Shown one piece after another: positions 36,045-45,770 of a stretch of DNA of 64,000 nucleotides. The notes under the pieces were generated by a model. The model did not search any database and had not been told where the DNA came from. It was given only the letters and a program-made list of their open reading frames with translations. The translations under genes and the position numbers were made by a program. The stretch spans positions 1,178,001-1,242,000 of the forward strand of contig CBDCLS010000006.1 of the NCBI GenBank assembly GCA_965218775.1. The letters run 5' to 3'. Position 1 is the first letter of the stretch; each line of letters opens with the position of its first letter. The DNA is from CAUZIZ01 sp965218775 (GTDB lineage: Bacteria; Acidobacteriota; UBA6911; RPQK01; JAJDTT01).

Positions 36045-39000
36045 ATGAAGCTCGCACCGTTCTTCCTCATCCTCTCTGTCATCGCCGCCCCGAGCGGGGT
36101 GCGCGGGCAAGAAAGCAAGGATCTCCGGCCTTCCAATCTGGCTCCGGATAAGCTCGTGGCCTGGTGCATCGTTCCCTTCGATGCGAAGAAGCGCAACCCG
36201 GCGGAGCGCTCCACCATGCTGCGGCGACTCGGGATGCGGCGCAGTGCTTACGATTGGCGCAAGGAACACGTTCCGCAATTTGAAGAAGAGATCCGGCAAT
36301 ATCGAAAACACGGAATCGAGTTTTTCGCCTTTTGGGACGCTCACGAGGAAGCGTTCAAGCTCTTTGAAAAACATAATCTGCATCCCCAGATCTGGCGCAC
36401 CGCTCCAAGCCCGGCCGCAGAGACGCAGGACGAAAAAGTTGCCGCGGCGGCCAAGGCGATGGAGGGCCTGGCGAAACGAACCGCGGAGCTGGGGTGCAAG
36501 TTGGGGCTATACAATCACGGAGGCTGGGGCGGCGAACCGGCCAATCTGGTTGCAGTTTGCCAGCGCCTGCGAGATCAGGGACACGGACACGTTGGGATCG
36601 TCTACAACTGGCACCACGGGCATGACCACATCGCGGACTGGGCCGAGGCGCTCGCCCTCATGAAACCCTACCTCCTCTGCCTCAACCTCAATGGGATGAA
36701 CTCCGGCGCAAAGCCGAAGATCCTCGCCCTGGCGCAGGGCGAACACGAACTCTCCATGCTTAGGGTGGTTCGGAAAAGCGGTTACGACGGCCCGATCGGA
36801 ATCCTCGATCACCAGGGGCATCTGGATGCCGAGGAAACGCTTCGCGATAATCTCGTGGGCTTGGCCTGGCTACGCAAAGAGTTGAAAAAAGCCGGCTCGG
36901 GGGGCGCTAGGCCTAAACCGAAGGCGGGCGCCGCAACTCCACCGGCTCTGCCCGCCACCTCTCTAGACCGCAGACCGTTGGAGCCCAATGCGAATCCCTA
37001 TTGGCAAGAGTGTATCAACCGCGACCGGATCTACGATTTTTACGCGAAGCAGGCGCGGGCCCGATCCGCCAATCTGGCCGCCTTCCCGGGCCTCGACGGA
37101 GGAAACCAGGGGCACTGGGGGAACCAGAACGATGAGACCACCTGGAAGGACGGCCGGGTGCGTGAGATGGACCATGGCTCGATGGTGAGCGGGGTGTTCC
37201 GGGGGGCCGGGAAGACGATTCCCCGCGCGGTCAGCGTGAGACTGGGAAAGGGATTCAACGCCGTCTTCGATCCGGACTCGTTGCGCTTTGTCGCCGCCTG
37301 GAAGGGTAACCTGGCGAACTGGTCCGAGGTGCGCCACGGATTCATGCATGGCATCCCCATGGGGGGAAGGCCGGTCAAATTGGAACGCTTGCCGGTACCC
37401 GGCCAGGACGCCGAGTATCTCGGTCTTTATCGCAACGGTGAGCGGGTCGTTTTTGCCTACCGTGAAGAGGGTAAGCTCGGGTTTCGCAGCGCCGAGGCGC
37501 GGGACGGCAAGGTAGTCGAGATCGAATCTGCGGCACCGCGGCCGGGCGAGGCGCAGTGGCCGAAGCGCATCGAAACGCAGAGGAAACTCGGTGACGAATT
37601 GCCCTACGCCATCGACACTCTGACTTTGCCACACCAGAACCCGCACCGGGCGCTCTTCTTCGTCGGCGGGCTGGACTTTGTCTCGGAGCGCCGCCTTGCG
37701 ATCTGCAACATTCACGGCGATGTCTGGATTTGCGACCGGCGGGGCGAGGACCTCGAGAGGCTGAGCTGGAAGCGCTTTGCGGCCGGCCTGCATCAACCTC
37801 TCGGACTCCGCGTGGTCGATGGTGTGATCCACGTGATGGGCCGCGACCAGATTACCGCCTTGCACGATCGGAACAACGACGATGAAGCCGATTTCTATCA
37901 GTCGGTGGCCCGGCCGCATCAGACTTCCCCCGGTGGTCACGACTACATTACCGGCCTCGAGCGCGATCGCGCTGGCCGTTGGCTGTTCGCCTCCGGCAAC
38001 CAGGGACTTTGCCGCATATCTCCCGATGGAAAGCGACTCGAGGTCCTGGCGACCGGACTCCGCAATCCCAACGGCCTCGCCATCTCTCCGAGCGGAGAGG
38101 TCATCCTCACCAACCTGCAGGAGGGAAACTGGACTCCGGCCAGCGCCATTTGCGACGTGTCCCTCGGCGGTTATTTCGGCGCCGGAGGCCCACGCGACGG
38201 CGCGCGCGGGTACGTGCCGCCGATGCTCTATCTGCCGCGGGGAATCGACAACTCCAGTGGTGGTCAGGTTTACATCGACAGCGAGCGCTGGGGACCGGTG
38301 CAAGGCCAGTGGATTCACTTTTCGGGCGGATTCGCGAAGCACTTTTTGATTCTGCGCGAGGAAACGGCGGGAGGCTCGCAGGCGGCCGCGGTGGTGTTGC
38401 CGGGCTCGTTTCTCTCGGGCGCGCACCGGGGCCGGTTTTCCCCGTTCGACGGTCAACTCTACGTCGCAGGCGCGCAGGGTTGGGCAAACTATGGGGTGAT
38501 GGATGGCTGCCTGCAGCGGGTTCGCTTCACTGGCGATGAGGCAGGCTACCCCTACCCGATTGCCTTCGAGACTTACGAAAACGGAGTGCTGCTCACCTTT
38601 GCTGCGGCGCCTTCCGAGCCCCTCGCAGAGCCTGGGAAGTGGTTCGTGCAGCATTGGAATTATCGCTACGGCCCCGGATACGGCTCGCCGGAATACTCGG
38701 TCACCGATCCCCGCCGCACGGGTCATGACCAGCTTGAGATTCGCGGGGTGCATCGGGTCGAAGATGGCCGCCAACTCTTTCTGGAAGTTCCGCAGCTTCG
38801 GCCGGTCGACCAACTCCACTTGCACTTCGACGGCGCGCCCCGGCTCGAACTCTTTGCCACCCTGCGTGAACTAGGCAAGCCGTATATCGCCTTCCCTGGT
38901 TACAAACGCGTCGCGAAAACCTGGGGAACGTCCCCGGACCTGACCGGCCTCGCCACTAACGACCCTGCAGTCCTCATGAGAACGTGTGCCGCCTGTCATC

Positions 39001-39203
39001 ACGCCAGCCAGCGGGTGGTGGGGCCCTCCCTCGCGGATATCCGGCAGCGTTACCCTAACAACCCCGACGGTATCGTGACCTGGGCCATGAACCCTCAAAA
39101 TAAAAATCCCCAACTTCCCCCCATGCCAAGTTTTCGATTCCTCGGGGAAGAACGTCTTCGGATTATCGCGGACGCGATTCTCTCCGGACCGCCTTCTCAG
39201 TAG
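36045..39203 (+). CDS. Three-part exported protein: isomerase-like barrel, sorbosone-dehydrogenase-like propeller, cytochrome c
   Basis: 1052 residues with a signal peptide (FFLILSVIAAPSGVRGQ). Residues about 30-285 form a sugar-phosphate isomerase/epimerase-like TIM barrel (CKLGLYNHGGWGGEPANL, HVGIVYNWHHGHDH, GPIGILDHQGH). About 315-480 resemble DUF6797 (NPYWQECINRDRIYDFYAKQ). About 500-850 are a glucose/sorbosone dehydrogenase-like propeller of the planctomycete/verrucomicrobial kind (LHQPLGLRVVDGVIHVMGRD, RDRAGRWLFASGNQGL). The C-terminus has RTCAACHHASQRVVGPSLAD, a CxxCH haem site, and LPPMPSF for the axial Met. Likely a periplasmic sugar-processing redox enzyme. No stop or frameshift is seen; the fusion is real in this sequence. 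Confidence 0.8.
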   Translation: MKLAPFFLILSVIAAPSGVRGQESKDLRPSNLAPDKLVAWCIVPFDAKKRNPAERSTMLRRLGMRRSAYDWRKEHVPQFEEEIRQYRKHGIEFFAFWDAHEEAFKLFEKHNLHPQIWRTAPSPAAETQDEKVAAAAKAMEGLAKRTAELGCKLGLYNHGGWGGEPANLVAVCQRLRDQGHGHVGIVYNWHHGHDHIADWAEALALMKPYLLCLNLNGMNSGAKPKILALAQGEHELSMLRVVRKSGYDGPIGILDHQGHLDAEETLRDNLVGLAWLRKELKKAGSGGARPKPKAGAATPPALPATSLDRRPLEPNANPYWQECINRDRIYDFYAKQARARSANLAAFPGLDGGNQGHWGNQNDETTWKDGRVREMDHGSMVSGVFRGAGKTIPRAVSVRLGKGFNAVFDPDSLRFVAAWKGNLANWSEVRHGFMHGIPMGGRPVKLERLPVPGQDAEYLGLYRNGERVVFAYREEGKLGFRSAEARDGKVVEIESAAPRPGEAQWPKRIETQRKLGDELPYAIDTLTLPHQNPHRALFFVGGLDFVSERRLAICNIHGDVWICDRRGEDLERLSWKRFAAGLHQPLGLRVVDGVIHVMGRDQITALHDRNNDDEADFYQSVARPHQTSPGGHDYITGLERDRAGRWLFASGNQGLCRISPDGKRLEVLATGLRNPNGLAISPSGEVILTNLQEGNWTPASAICDVSLGGYFGAGGPRDGARGYVPPMLYLPRGIDNSSGGQVYIDSERWGPVQGQWIHFSGGFAKHFLILREETAGGSQAAAVVLPGSFLSGAHRGRFSPFDGQLYVAGAQGWANYGVMDGCLQRVRFTGDEAGYPYPIAFETYENGVLLTFAAAPSEPLAEPGKWFVQHWNYRYGPGYGSPEYSVTDPRRTGHDQLEIRGVHRVEDGRQLFLEVPQLRPVDQLHLHFDGAPRLELFATLRELGKPYIAFPGYKRVAKTWGTSPDLTGLATNDPAVLMRTCAACHHASQRVVGPSLADIRQRYPNNPDGIVTWAMNPQNKNPQLPPMPSFRFLGEERLRIIADAILSGPPSQ

Positions 39204-39302
39204 CAGCGAGTGTGGTTTGGGATACGAAGTGAGATCGACGGTACCGCGAGAATCGAACCAAGAACCAAATGGTATTGATCCCCCTCACTCCCATTAGATT
39301 CC

Positions 39303-40442
39303 TCACTTTCCCTCCGGGCGGATGAAGTAGACGTACTCGTTGGTGTCCCGACCCTTGTAGACGATGCTGTAGACCGCCATCAGCTCGTCGGGCACGTCAT
39401 CGTCGTACTTGTTGATGACGCAGTTCTGACTGTATCCATCCGGAAGCCTGGTATCCCCACTGACAACAATCCCGCTCCCCCACTTCTCCCCATCGTCCGA
39501 CTGGTAGAGGACAAAGCGGTGGCCACCCTCCTTACCGTGGCCCGACCTACCCTGTAGGTAATACTTTCCACTCAGATAGGCCAGCTCAGGATCCCGGATC
39601 ATCTTGTCGACGTAGGCCTTCTTCTGTGGCCCCCAGGTGCGGCCTTCGTCCTTGCTGATGCAGTAGTAGAAGTTGGACTCGTCTTTCTCCGTGTAGGCCC
39701 CGGCCAGCAGCCGTCCGTCCGCCATGATGGTCATGGTGCCGTACCACTTGTCGTCGTCCAGGCTCATGGCGCTCCGTTTGCTCCAGCTGCGTCCGTCGTC
39801 GGTGCTGACGTAGAGGACGTGGGGACCGGCAGTAGAGTCCACCATGACGTAGTTGGCCTCTCCCGCCACCGCCGTCGAACAGGGGTACCCGGTGAAATCC
39901 CCGTCCAGCGTCTCGTACGGCGTCCATGTCGCCCCGTTGTCGTAGCTCTTGATGGTCCCGAGCCGGATTCGGATGGCGCTTCCCCCGCCTCTGAAGTGGG
40001 TCAGGAAGAGAATGATGGTTCCCCGCTCGGTGACCAGCCCCTCCTCCACCCAGACCGGATACTTCTGGCTCTTGGCGTAGGCCTGGAAGGTGTACTCCAC
40101 CTTGTTGTGGCGCTGCCAGGTCCTTCCGCCATCCCTGCTGAGGGCGTACTCGCTCCAGCCATCCAGATTGTGGTCGCTCGTGTTGGTGTGGAACGCCGCA
40201 ATGTTACCGTTGGGATACTCGAGACAGACCGGACCTCCATGAGAGCATCTCCCGGGAGCATCGTTCTCGAAGTCGGCGATGATGTCGCCAAAGATGTCAT
40301 CCCCCAGTTGGGTGGCTGGGTTGTAGTCGTAGATCACAGCCCCATCGATCCGGTGGTATTGGATTTCCTCCTGGGCCCTCACGCCCACCACGATATTTCC
40401 CACAACCAGGATTGCAGCCAGGGCGACCACACTCTGCTTCAT
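39303..40442 (-). CDS. Secreted sialidase-like protein, family copy 2
   Basis: The ATG at 40442 with AAAGGAGAAAGCC before it is preferred to the longer frame; it gives a signal peptide (VVALAAILVVGNIVVGVRAQ) and 379 residues. Asp-boxes SRDGGRTWQR, SYDNGATWTP, STDDGRSWSK and SKDEGRTWGP are intact. It is very similar to copy 3 at 54341-55516 (same start AVIYDYNPATQLGDDIFGDI) and less similar to copy 1. The C-terminus is shorter than in copy 1 (DTNEYVYFIRPEGK). It converges on the fusion protein gene. Confidence 0.8.
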   Translation of the reverse strand: MKQSVVALAAILVVGNIVVGVRAQEEIQYHRIDGAVIYDYNPATQLGDDIFGDIIADFENDAPGRCSHGGPVCLEYPNGNIAAFHTNTSDHNLDGWSEYALSRDGGRTWQRHNKVEYTFQAYAKSQKYPVWVEEGLVTERGTIILFLTHFRGGGSAIRIRLGTIKSYDNGATWTPYETLDGDFTGYPCSTAVAGEANYVMVDSTAGPHVLYVSTDDGRSWSKRSAMSLDDDKWYGTMTIMADGRLLAGAYTEKDESNFYYCISKDEGRTWGPQKKAYVDKMIRDPELAYLSGKYYLQGRSGHGKEGGHRFVLYQSDDGEKWGSGIVVSGDTRLPDGYSQNCVINKYDDDVPDELMAVYSIVYKGRDTNEYVYFIRPEGK

Positions 40443-40801
40443 CGGCTTTCTCCTTTCACTCAGGTGGTGAGGCGAGACACACATACAGCATCGCCAAGAT
40501 CGTACCACTTCGCCAACCGTCCGCACAGGCGCAGTCCAACGGGGCAGTGGAGGACGAAGCCGACTGCTCTCGGTTCCACCCGTAGGGCCGTTCCCTTATC
40601 CTCTGTCCATGGACTTCGAAAACATTTCCCGGAAGAATCACGTGCCCCGTGCCCTTGTCCGTGCCCGACTTCATCTTCCACACCCAGCCTCGAGAATTGT
40701 GTGAAAATGAACGGGCAAGGGCGCGGGCGCGGGCAGAGGCAATGAATTCGAGGCTAGAAAGATGCACATTTTCCATCCAGTCCGACGCAATGCGATCGTG
40801 A
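40443..40801. other. Intergenic stretch with low-complexity repeat
   Basis: Around 40630-40750 the sequence is rich in GTGCCCGTG and GGGCGCGGGC-type hexamers and contains a partial inverted repeat, AGCCTCGA (40687) and TCGAGGCT. It is similar in style, not in sequence, to the foldback repeats at 22.6 and 41.7 kb. Confidence 0.45.
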
Positions 40802-41575
40802 ATCTGCCCCCATGGGCCCTGGGGCTCCGCCGACTTCGTCCACTGGGATCACACCGGGAGTCTCTCCTTCGCCCGGGAGGGACAACACAAGAAGGTCCCA
40901 AGCGGTTCGGGTGAGGAGTCCCATGAGGGCATCAGTGTCTGGAACCACGGGAATGTGCTCCTGGGCCTCTACGGGATCTGGCATGGCTCACCCGACTGGA
41001 AGGGACGCACCGTGGACCTGGGCTTCGTGGTCAGCAACGATGGGATCCGATTCCGGGAACCCATGACCGATTTCGTCTTTCTCCGTCGCGGAGAGGATCA
41101 CGAGTGGGACCAGGGAGGCCTCATCCAAGGACAGGGATTCGAGAATGTCGGAGATCAGACCTACATCTGGTACGGTACTTGGGACCCCGGCTCCCTGAAA
41201 CCCAGGGGCGGAGTGGGACTGGCGACGCTGGAGCGGGACCGCTTCGGCTCCTTCTCGGTAAGGGACTCTTTGCTTCCTGCCGCCTTCATGACGGCCGCGA
41301 TCCAGAGCAGCGAGGCCAGACTCTGGGTAAATGCGGCGGGACTCTCTTCTGCAGCCCGCCTGCGTGTGGAGCTTCTGGATAAGCTGGAGCGTCCCCGGCC
41401 CGACTACTCGGGCGAGAATGCCGCCGTCGTGGACCAATCGGGTCTGCGGGTTCCCGTCACCTGGCCGGGACGGGACCGAGTCGAAGTTCAGGACACACCT
41501 TTCAAGATCAAGGTGTACTTCGAGGGCCCGGATGCCGAGGCCGCTCGCGTCTACGCCCTCTACCTGGAGAGCTGA
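40802..41575 (+). pseudogene. 5'-truncated propeller hydrolase-like protein
   Basis: The open frame has no start near 40802; it reads DFVHWDHTGSLSFAREG, ISVWNHGNVLLGLYGIWHGS, DLGFVVSNDGIRF, RGGVGLATLERDRFG and a C-terminal beta-sandwich (AARLRVELLDKLERPRP, KIKVYFEGPDAEAARVYALY). This is the C-terminal half of a propeller hydrolase-like protein related to the expanded family. The N-terminal half is missing and replaced by low-complexity DNA. Confidence 0.6.
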
Positions 41576-41689
41576 CGGTCCATGGAACTCGCAATCTTGG
41601 GCTACGGGAGGTTCCACTACAACTACGCCAGCTCAGAACCCGGCAACCGACAGCCAGGCTCTCGTAGTGGACTCCGTCCTCGGGATCGC

Positions 41690-41845
41690 ACGTGCCTTTG
41701 CCTTTGTCCGCACCTCTGCCCGTGCCTCACCCTGGCGCAAGACGACAGATGAAGAGGGGAAGGCAAAGGCACAGGCGAAGGCAAGTTTGAAGGCCAGGGC
41801 AAAGGCGAGGGCAAGTGAACCCTTCCCATTCTTGATCAGTCTGTG
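41690..41845. repeat. Imperfect hexamer-rich foldback repeat, copy 2 (inverted)
   Basis: The reverse complement of this stretch matches 22577-22733 nearly base for base, including the non-repetitive centre (CTCTTCATCTGTCGT). The arms of AAGGCAAAGGCA-type units can pair with the CCTTTGCC-type units within the same strand. Confidence 0.7.
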
Positions 41846-41868
41846 AACTTGTTCTCGACCAAGCGGCC

Positions 41869-42171
41869 CTAGTCGCTCTGAGGGAGGAGGTAGATGCGAA
41901 GGGCATCGGTGTCGAGCGTGCGGTTCAGTTGAAACACACCGGCGGGTCCGTCGAAGAAACCCAGGTAGACGTAAATGTACTGCAGGCCTGCTTCGGCGTC
42001 GATGACCGTGCCTCCTGGGTGCATGCCGTCGCGACCGGTTTCGGCGAGTCCGCGGTACCGCTGATGCTCGCGGCCTTCCGAGCGCAGGAGCGTGCCGTCG
42101 AAACGCCACTCGCCGCGTCCTGCACGGAGATCCGCGGGCGAGATGCTCCAGAGATTGATCAGGCGAAACAC
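41869..42171 (-). CDS. Hypothetical protein, 100 residues
   Basis: It starts with GTG after GAAAGGATC. The sequence MFRLINLWSISPADLRAGRG, then YIYVYLGFFDGPAGVF and LDTDALRIYLLPQSD, looks like protein (beta-rich, no signal). I recognise no family. It lies divergent from the next propeller hydrolase-like gene. Confidence 0.45.
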   Translation of the reverse strand: MFRLINLWSISPADLRAGRGEWRFDGTLLRSEGREHQRYRGLAETGRDGMHPGGTVIDAEAGLQYIYVYLGFFDGPAGVFQLNRTLDTDALRIYLLPQSD

Positions 42172-42323
42172 GGCAAGATCCTTTCTGAAGAGCGCGCTCA
42201 GGGAGCCGACTACTCTAACCGACGCAGAGGGGGAAGTGAAGTGGAGCTATCGCTTTAGCACCTGGCAACAGACGAACAGGAGTGATATACGTTAGCGCTC
42301 TAGCCCTGAGGGAGGAGGTGCTT

Positions 42324-43853
42324 ATGAAGCTTGGAAAAAGAGGTCTCACGGCCCTGATGGCGGGCCTGCTGCTCAGCAGCGGGTCACAGGCTGCGGGGAC
42401 GGACGACATACGGGAGATCGGATCCAGACGAGAGCTGTTCGTGGATCGCTTTCTGATAGACCACTTGGAAGGAGTCGATCTCAAGCTTCACGAACCCCGG
42501 CCTGCAGGTGTCGCCATCGAGATCGACCGTCCCTGGGAGAGCAGGTTCAACTACGGGCACACGGTCTTCAAAGAGGGCGGCCTCTACCATCTCTACTACC
42601 TGGCGCGAATGCTCCCCCGCGGAGAGAAGCGGTTTATCCTCTCCATCGGCTACGCCCGGAGCCAGGATGGCATCGACTGGGAAAAGCCGACGCTGGGAAT
42701 CGTGGCAGTGGATGGCAGCCGGGAAAACAATGTGGTGATGACGGGTAACCTGGTTCCATTCGTCGACAACCGACCCGGGGTCCCGCCAGGGCGACGCATC
42801 AAAGCGACCAGCCGGCAGTACCGGGATCGGGACAACTGGAAGAATGCACATCCGCTCGATGGCAAGAAATATGTGGACCTGTTCCTCTACGATTCCACCG
42901 ATGGGGTCAGGTTCAGGAAGGTGCAGGAGGAGCCGGTCTTCATCACGACCCTGCCCAATGGCTTCGATGGGATCCAGTCCATCTTCTGGTCGGAAACAGA
43001 GGGCAAGTACCTCCTCTACTTCCGCTACATGACCGCCAACGACGGGACCGGAAAGCGCTCGGTCGCACGCAGCACCTCCCAGGATCTTCTCAGCTGGACC
43101 GACCCGGTCTCCATGGAATACACCACCGGAGGGATTGTGCCTCCCGAACATCTCTATGAGCACCATACGGTTCCTTATTTCCGGGCTCCCCACATCTACG
43201 TGGCCACGCCTCCCCGTTTCATGCGAGGGCGAGCGGCACTGGAGCCGTGGGTGATCAGAGAGGCCGGGGTCGCACCGGACCCGACCAATCCCAACCCGGA
43301 TTGGCAGGTGGAAGACTGCTCCGATGCCGCGTTCATGACGTCCCGGGGCGGCACCCTTTACGACAGAACCTTCATGGGCGTCTTCGTGAGGCCAGGACTG
43401 GGCACGCTGAACTGGGTTTCGCGCACCAACTATCCACTCCAGGGTATCGTTCCCACCGGACCGGCTGAGATGTCTCTGTACGTGGGCCGTCACTACACCC
43501 ATCCCTCCTGGCACATCCAGCGGATGACCCTTCGACTCGATGGATTCGCTTCGGTGAATGCTCCTTATTCAGGAGGCCAGATGCTGACGAAGCCTCTGAA
43601 GTTCAAGGGCAATCGGCTGGAGATCAACTACTCAACCTCGGCAGCCGGAGGGCTGAGGGTCGAGATCCAGGATGGCGAAGGTCAGGCGATTCCGGGTTTT
43701 TCGCTGGAAGAGTGCCCTGAGATCATCGGAGACGAGATCAGCCGAATCGTCTCGTGGCAAAAAGGCAGTGATGTGGCCGGTCTGTCAGGCAAGACCGTCC
43801 GCTTGCGCTTCGTCATGAAGGACGCGGATCTGTACTCCTTGCGCTTCCAATAG
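42324..43853 (+). CDS. Secreted propeller hydrolase-like protein of the expanded family
   Basis: ATG 42324 follows GAGGGAGGAGG and opens a signal peptide (LTALMAGLLLSSGSQAAG); 509 residues. The N-terminal family signature is EIGSRRELFVDRFLIDHLEG, then VDLKLHEPRPAG and DRPWE. Propeller strands include YYLARMLPRGEKR, YARSQDGIDWEKPTLG and YFRYMTANDGTG. The C-terminal beta-sandwich runs from about residue 425 (KFKGNRLEINYSTSAAGGLR) to VRLRFVMKDADLYSLRFQ. It lies 218 bp upstream of a Tat oxidoreductase in the same direction, which may act on the released sugar (inference). Confidence 0.75.
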   Translation: MKLGKRGLTALMAGLLLSSGSQAAGTDDIREIGSRRELFVDRFLIDHLEGVDLKLHEPRPAGVAIEIDRPWESRFNYGHTVFKEGGLYHLYYLARMLPRGEKRFILSIGYARSQDGIDWEKPTLGIVAVDGSRENNVVMTGNLVPFVDNRPGVPPGRRIKATSRQYRDRDNWKNAHPLDGKKYVDLFLYDSTDGVRFRKVQEEPVFITTLPNGFDGIQSIFWSETEGKYLLYFRYMTANDGTGKRSVARSTSQDLLSWTDPVSMEYTTGGIVPPEHLYEHHTVPYFRAPHIYVATPPRFMRGRAALEPWVIREAGVAPDPTNPNPDWQVEDCSDAAFMTSRGGTLYDRTFMGVFVRPGLGTLNWVSRTNYPLQGIVPTGPAEMSLYVGRHYTHPSWHIQRMTLRLDGFASVNAPYSGGQMLTKPLKFKGNRLEINYSTSAAGGLRVEIQDGEGQAIPGFSLEECPEIIGDEISRIVSWQKGSDVAGLSGKTVRLRFVMKDADLYSLRFQ

Positions 43854-44071
43854 GCCTCCTAGGAGCCTGTCCGAGTAATGGTGTGGGTTGCGTTACAGGC
43901 GCCGTTGGTCCAGCTGCAAGACAGGGCGACGGTGTCGATGTTCGACGGTCTGCAGGCCACGGCTGCCGGGGCATTGCCTTTGAGTTGTCAAGAATCCATG
44001 CCACCTTCATAATGGACCCAATAACCAAGTCAATTCTCACAGAAGGGCCAGATACTGATGGAGAAGGAACG

Positions 44072-45463
44072 ATGACGAACCAGTGGAACCGCCGACGTTT
44101 TCTCGGCACTGGGAGCCGCGCCGCGGCAGGGTTGGTGATCCTCAGCGACAGCCGCTCGGTCTGGGGCTACCATGCCAACGACAAGCTCAACGTCGCCATT
44201 GTCGGCGCCGGCGGCATGGGGGCCTGGAACCTCACCCACGTGGCGGGTGAGAACGTGGAGTTTCTATCGGGCTTGAGAATCAAGCCGGCTTCACGACCGG
44301 AGATGACCGGAGAGAACATCGTGGCTCTCTGCGACGTTGACGAGCGGTCGGCGGCGGCTTCGGTTCCCGGGCGTCGGAATCCTCCGGGGGAAACCTTCGC
44401 GCGCTATGGGCGAGCGAAGAAATTCCACGATTACCGGAGGATGCTCGACAAGTTGGACCGTCAGATCGACGCCGTGGTGGTGAGCACTCCGAACCACAAC
44501 CACGCTCCGGCCAGTGTTGCGGCAATGCGGCGCGGCAAGCATGTCTACTGCGAGAAGCCGAGAGCCCATTCGGTCTTTGAGGCCCGCATGCTCGCCAAGG
44601 TAGCAGCCGAGCAGCAGGTGGCCACGCAATTGGGAACCCAGATGCACGCTTCGGACAACTACCGCCGCATCGTCGAGCTGATCCGCGCTGGAGCCATCGG
44701 CACGGTGGAGGCATGCCATATCTGGCTGCGCTCGGGAGGCAGCACGAGTGATCGCCCGACCGAGACACCACCCGTCCCCCAGGGGCTTCACTGGGATCTT
44801 TTCCTGGGGCCTGCACCTTACCGCCCCTATCATCCCACCTATGTCCGTGGTTCCGGCGGCAACTGGCACCGCTGGTGGGATTTCGGCGGCGGTAATTTCG
44901 GCAACATGGGCTGCCACTACCTCGACCTGGCCTTCTGGGCCCTGAATCTTCGCTATCCGGTCTCAGTGGAGGCTGAGGGGCCTCCGCCTCATCCTGAGAC
45001 GACGCCCGGGCAGCTTCAGGTCCGCTACCGATTCCCGGCCCGCCAAGAGATGCCGCCGCTCACACTGACCTGGACGCACGGCAGTCAAGGGCCGCCTTTC
45101 TTCGCGGAAAACGCCTTTCCCGACTGGGCCTGGGGCGTCTTCGTGGGCAGCAAGGGAATGTTGCTGGTCAGCTACGGGCAGCGGATGCTCTGGCCTGCGA
45201 AAAAGTTCGCCGACTTCGAGCCGCCCGAGCCGAGTATCCCCTCGACGATAGGAGTAGAAATCGGTCGTAGTGCTCATTGGACCACCGCCCATAAGGCCAA
45301 CCCCTCCTGGGTGCGATCTGCTGAAGTGGGCCATCGCGCCGAGTGGATCGCCGCCTGCAAAACGGGGAGCCCAACCAGCTGCCACTTCGGCTATTCTGGC
45401 CCCATCTCGGAGGCGGTCATGTTGGGCAACGTCGCTTACCGTACCGGCGCCAAACTCGAATGA
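44072..45463 (+). CDS. Tat-exported Gfo/Idh/MocA family oxidoreductase
   Basis: The ATG at 44072 follows GGAGAAGGAACG and begins MTNQWNRRRFLGTGSRAAAG, a Tat signal; the longer frame upstream lacks support. 463 residues. The nucleotide-binding loop VAIVGAGGMGAWN is at about 41-53 and the catalytic CEKPRAHS motif follows HVYCEK. Substrate-domain features are NWHRWWDFGGGNFGNMGCHY, with metal or substrate histidines. Such exported members oxidise or isomerise sugars with a tightly bound NAD(P). It is downstream of a propeller hydrolase-like gene. Confidence 0.88.
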   Translation: MTNQWNRRRFLGTGSRAAAGLVILSDSRSVWGYHANDKLNVAIVGAGGMGAWNLTHVAGENVEFLSGLRIKPASRPEMTGENIVALCDVDERSAAASVPGRRNPPGETFARYGRAKKFHDYRRMLDKLDRQIDAVVVSTPNHNHAPASVAAMRRGKHVYCEKPRAHSVFEARMLAKVAAEQQVATQLGTQMHASDNYRRIVELIRAGAIGTVEACHIWLRSGGSTSDRPTETPPVPQGLHWDLFLGPAPYRPYHPTYVRGSGGNWHRWWDFGGGNFGNMGCHYLDLAFWALNLRYPVSVEAEGPPPHPETTPGQLQVRYRFPARQEMPPLTLTWTHGSQGPPFFAENAFPDWAWGVFVGSKGMLLVSYGQRMLWPAKKFADFEPPEPSIPSTIGVEIGRSAHWTTAHKANPSWVRSAEVGHRAEWIAACKTGSPTSCHFGYSGPISEAVMLGNVAYRTGAKLE

Positions 45464-45550
45464 GACGCCGCCAACTTCCGGGTGACCAACGCTCCGGACG
45501 CCAACGCGCTGCTAAAACGGGAATACCGTCCCGGTTGGACGTTGTGACTC

Positions 45551-45572
45551 GCTCGCTTGCGCTTCAGGCTTC
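45551..45572. repeat. Half copy of GGAAGCCTGAAGCG-type repeat
   Basis: GCTCGCTTGCGCTTCAGGCT matches the complement of the arm of the inverted repeat at 35846-35976. No second arm is seen here. Confidence 0.5.
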
Positions 45573-45620
45573 TATGGCTCGATGGGAACGACGAGGAAAT
45601 AGTGCAACCTTCTCCAGTAA

Positions 45621-45770
45621 CAGAGCCGTGACCGGTGAGGGAGCGGGATCCGACAGGATCCATTTCGCCCCTTCAAGAGCTCGATCAATTGAAATGGGCG
45701 AGTGTCGGTTGCCCACCTGGGCGTTCGCAATTGAAGCACCGGATCCCACTCCCTCACGGTCATGGCTCTG
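45621..45770. repeat. Inverted repeat with about 31-bp arms
   Basis: 45621-45652 and 45740-45770 are inverted with three differences: CAGAGCC, TGACC, GTGAGGGAG and GGGATCCG blocks occur in both. The 87-bp centre is non-coding. It is part of a repeat-filled gap between the oxidoreductase gene and the IS1380 copy. Confidence 0.6.

Noticed and set aside
36963..38825. 620-codon open frame on the minus strand
   Set aside because: It lies entirely opposite the fusion protein gene, whose domains and haem motif are clear; high-GC antisense frames of this length are expected.
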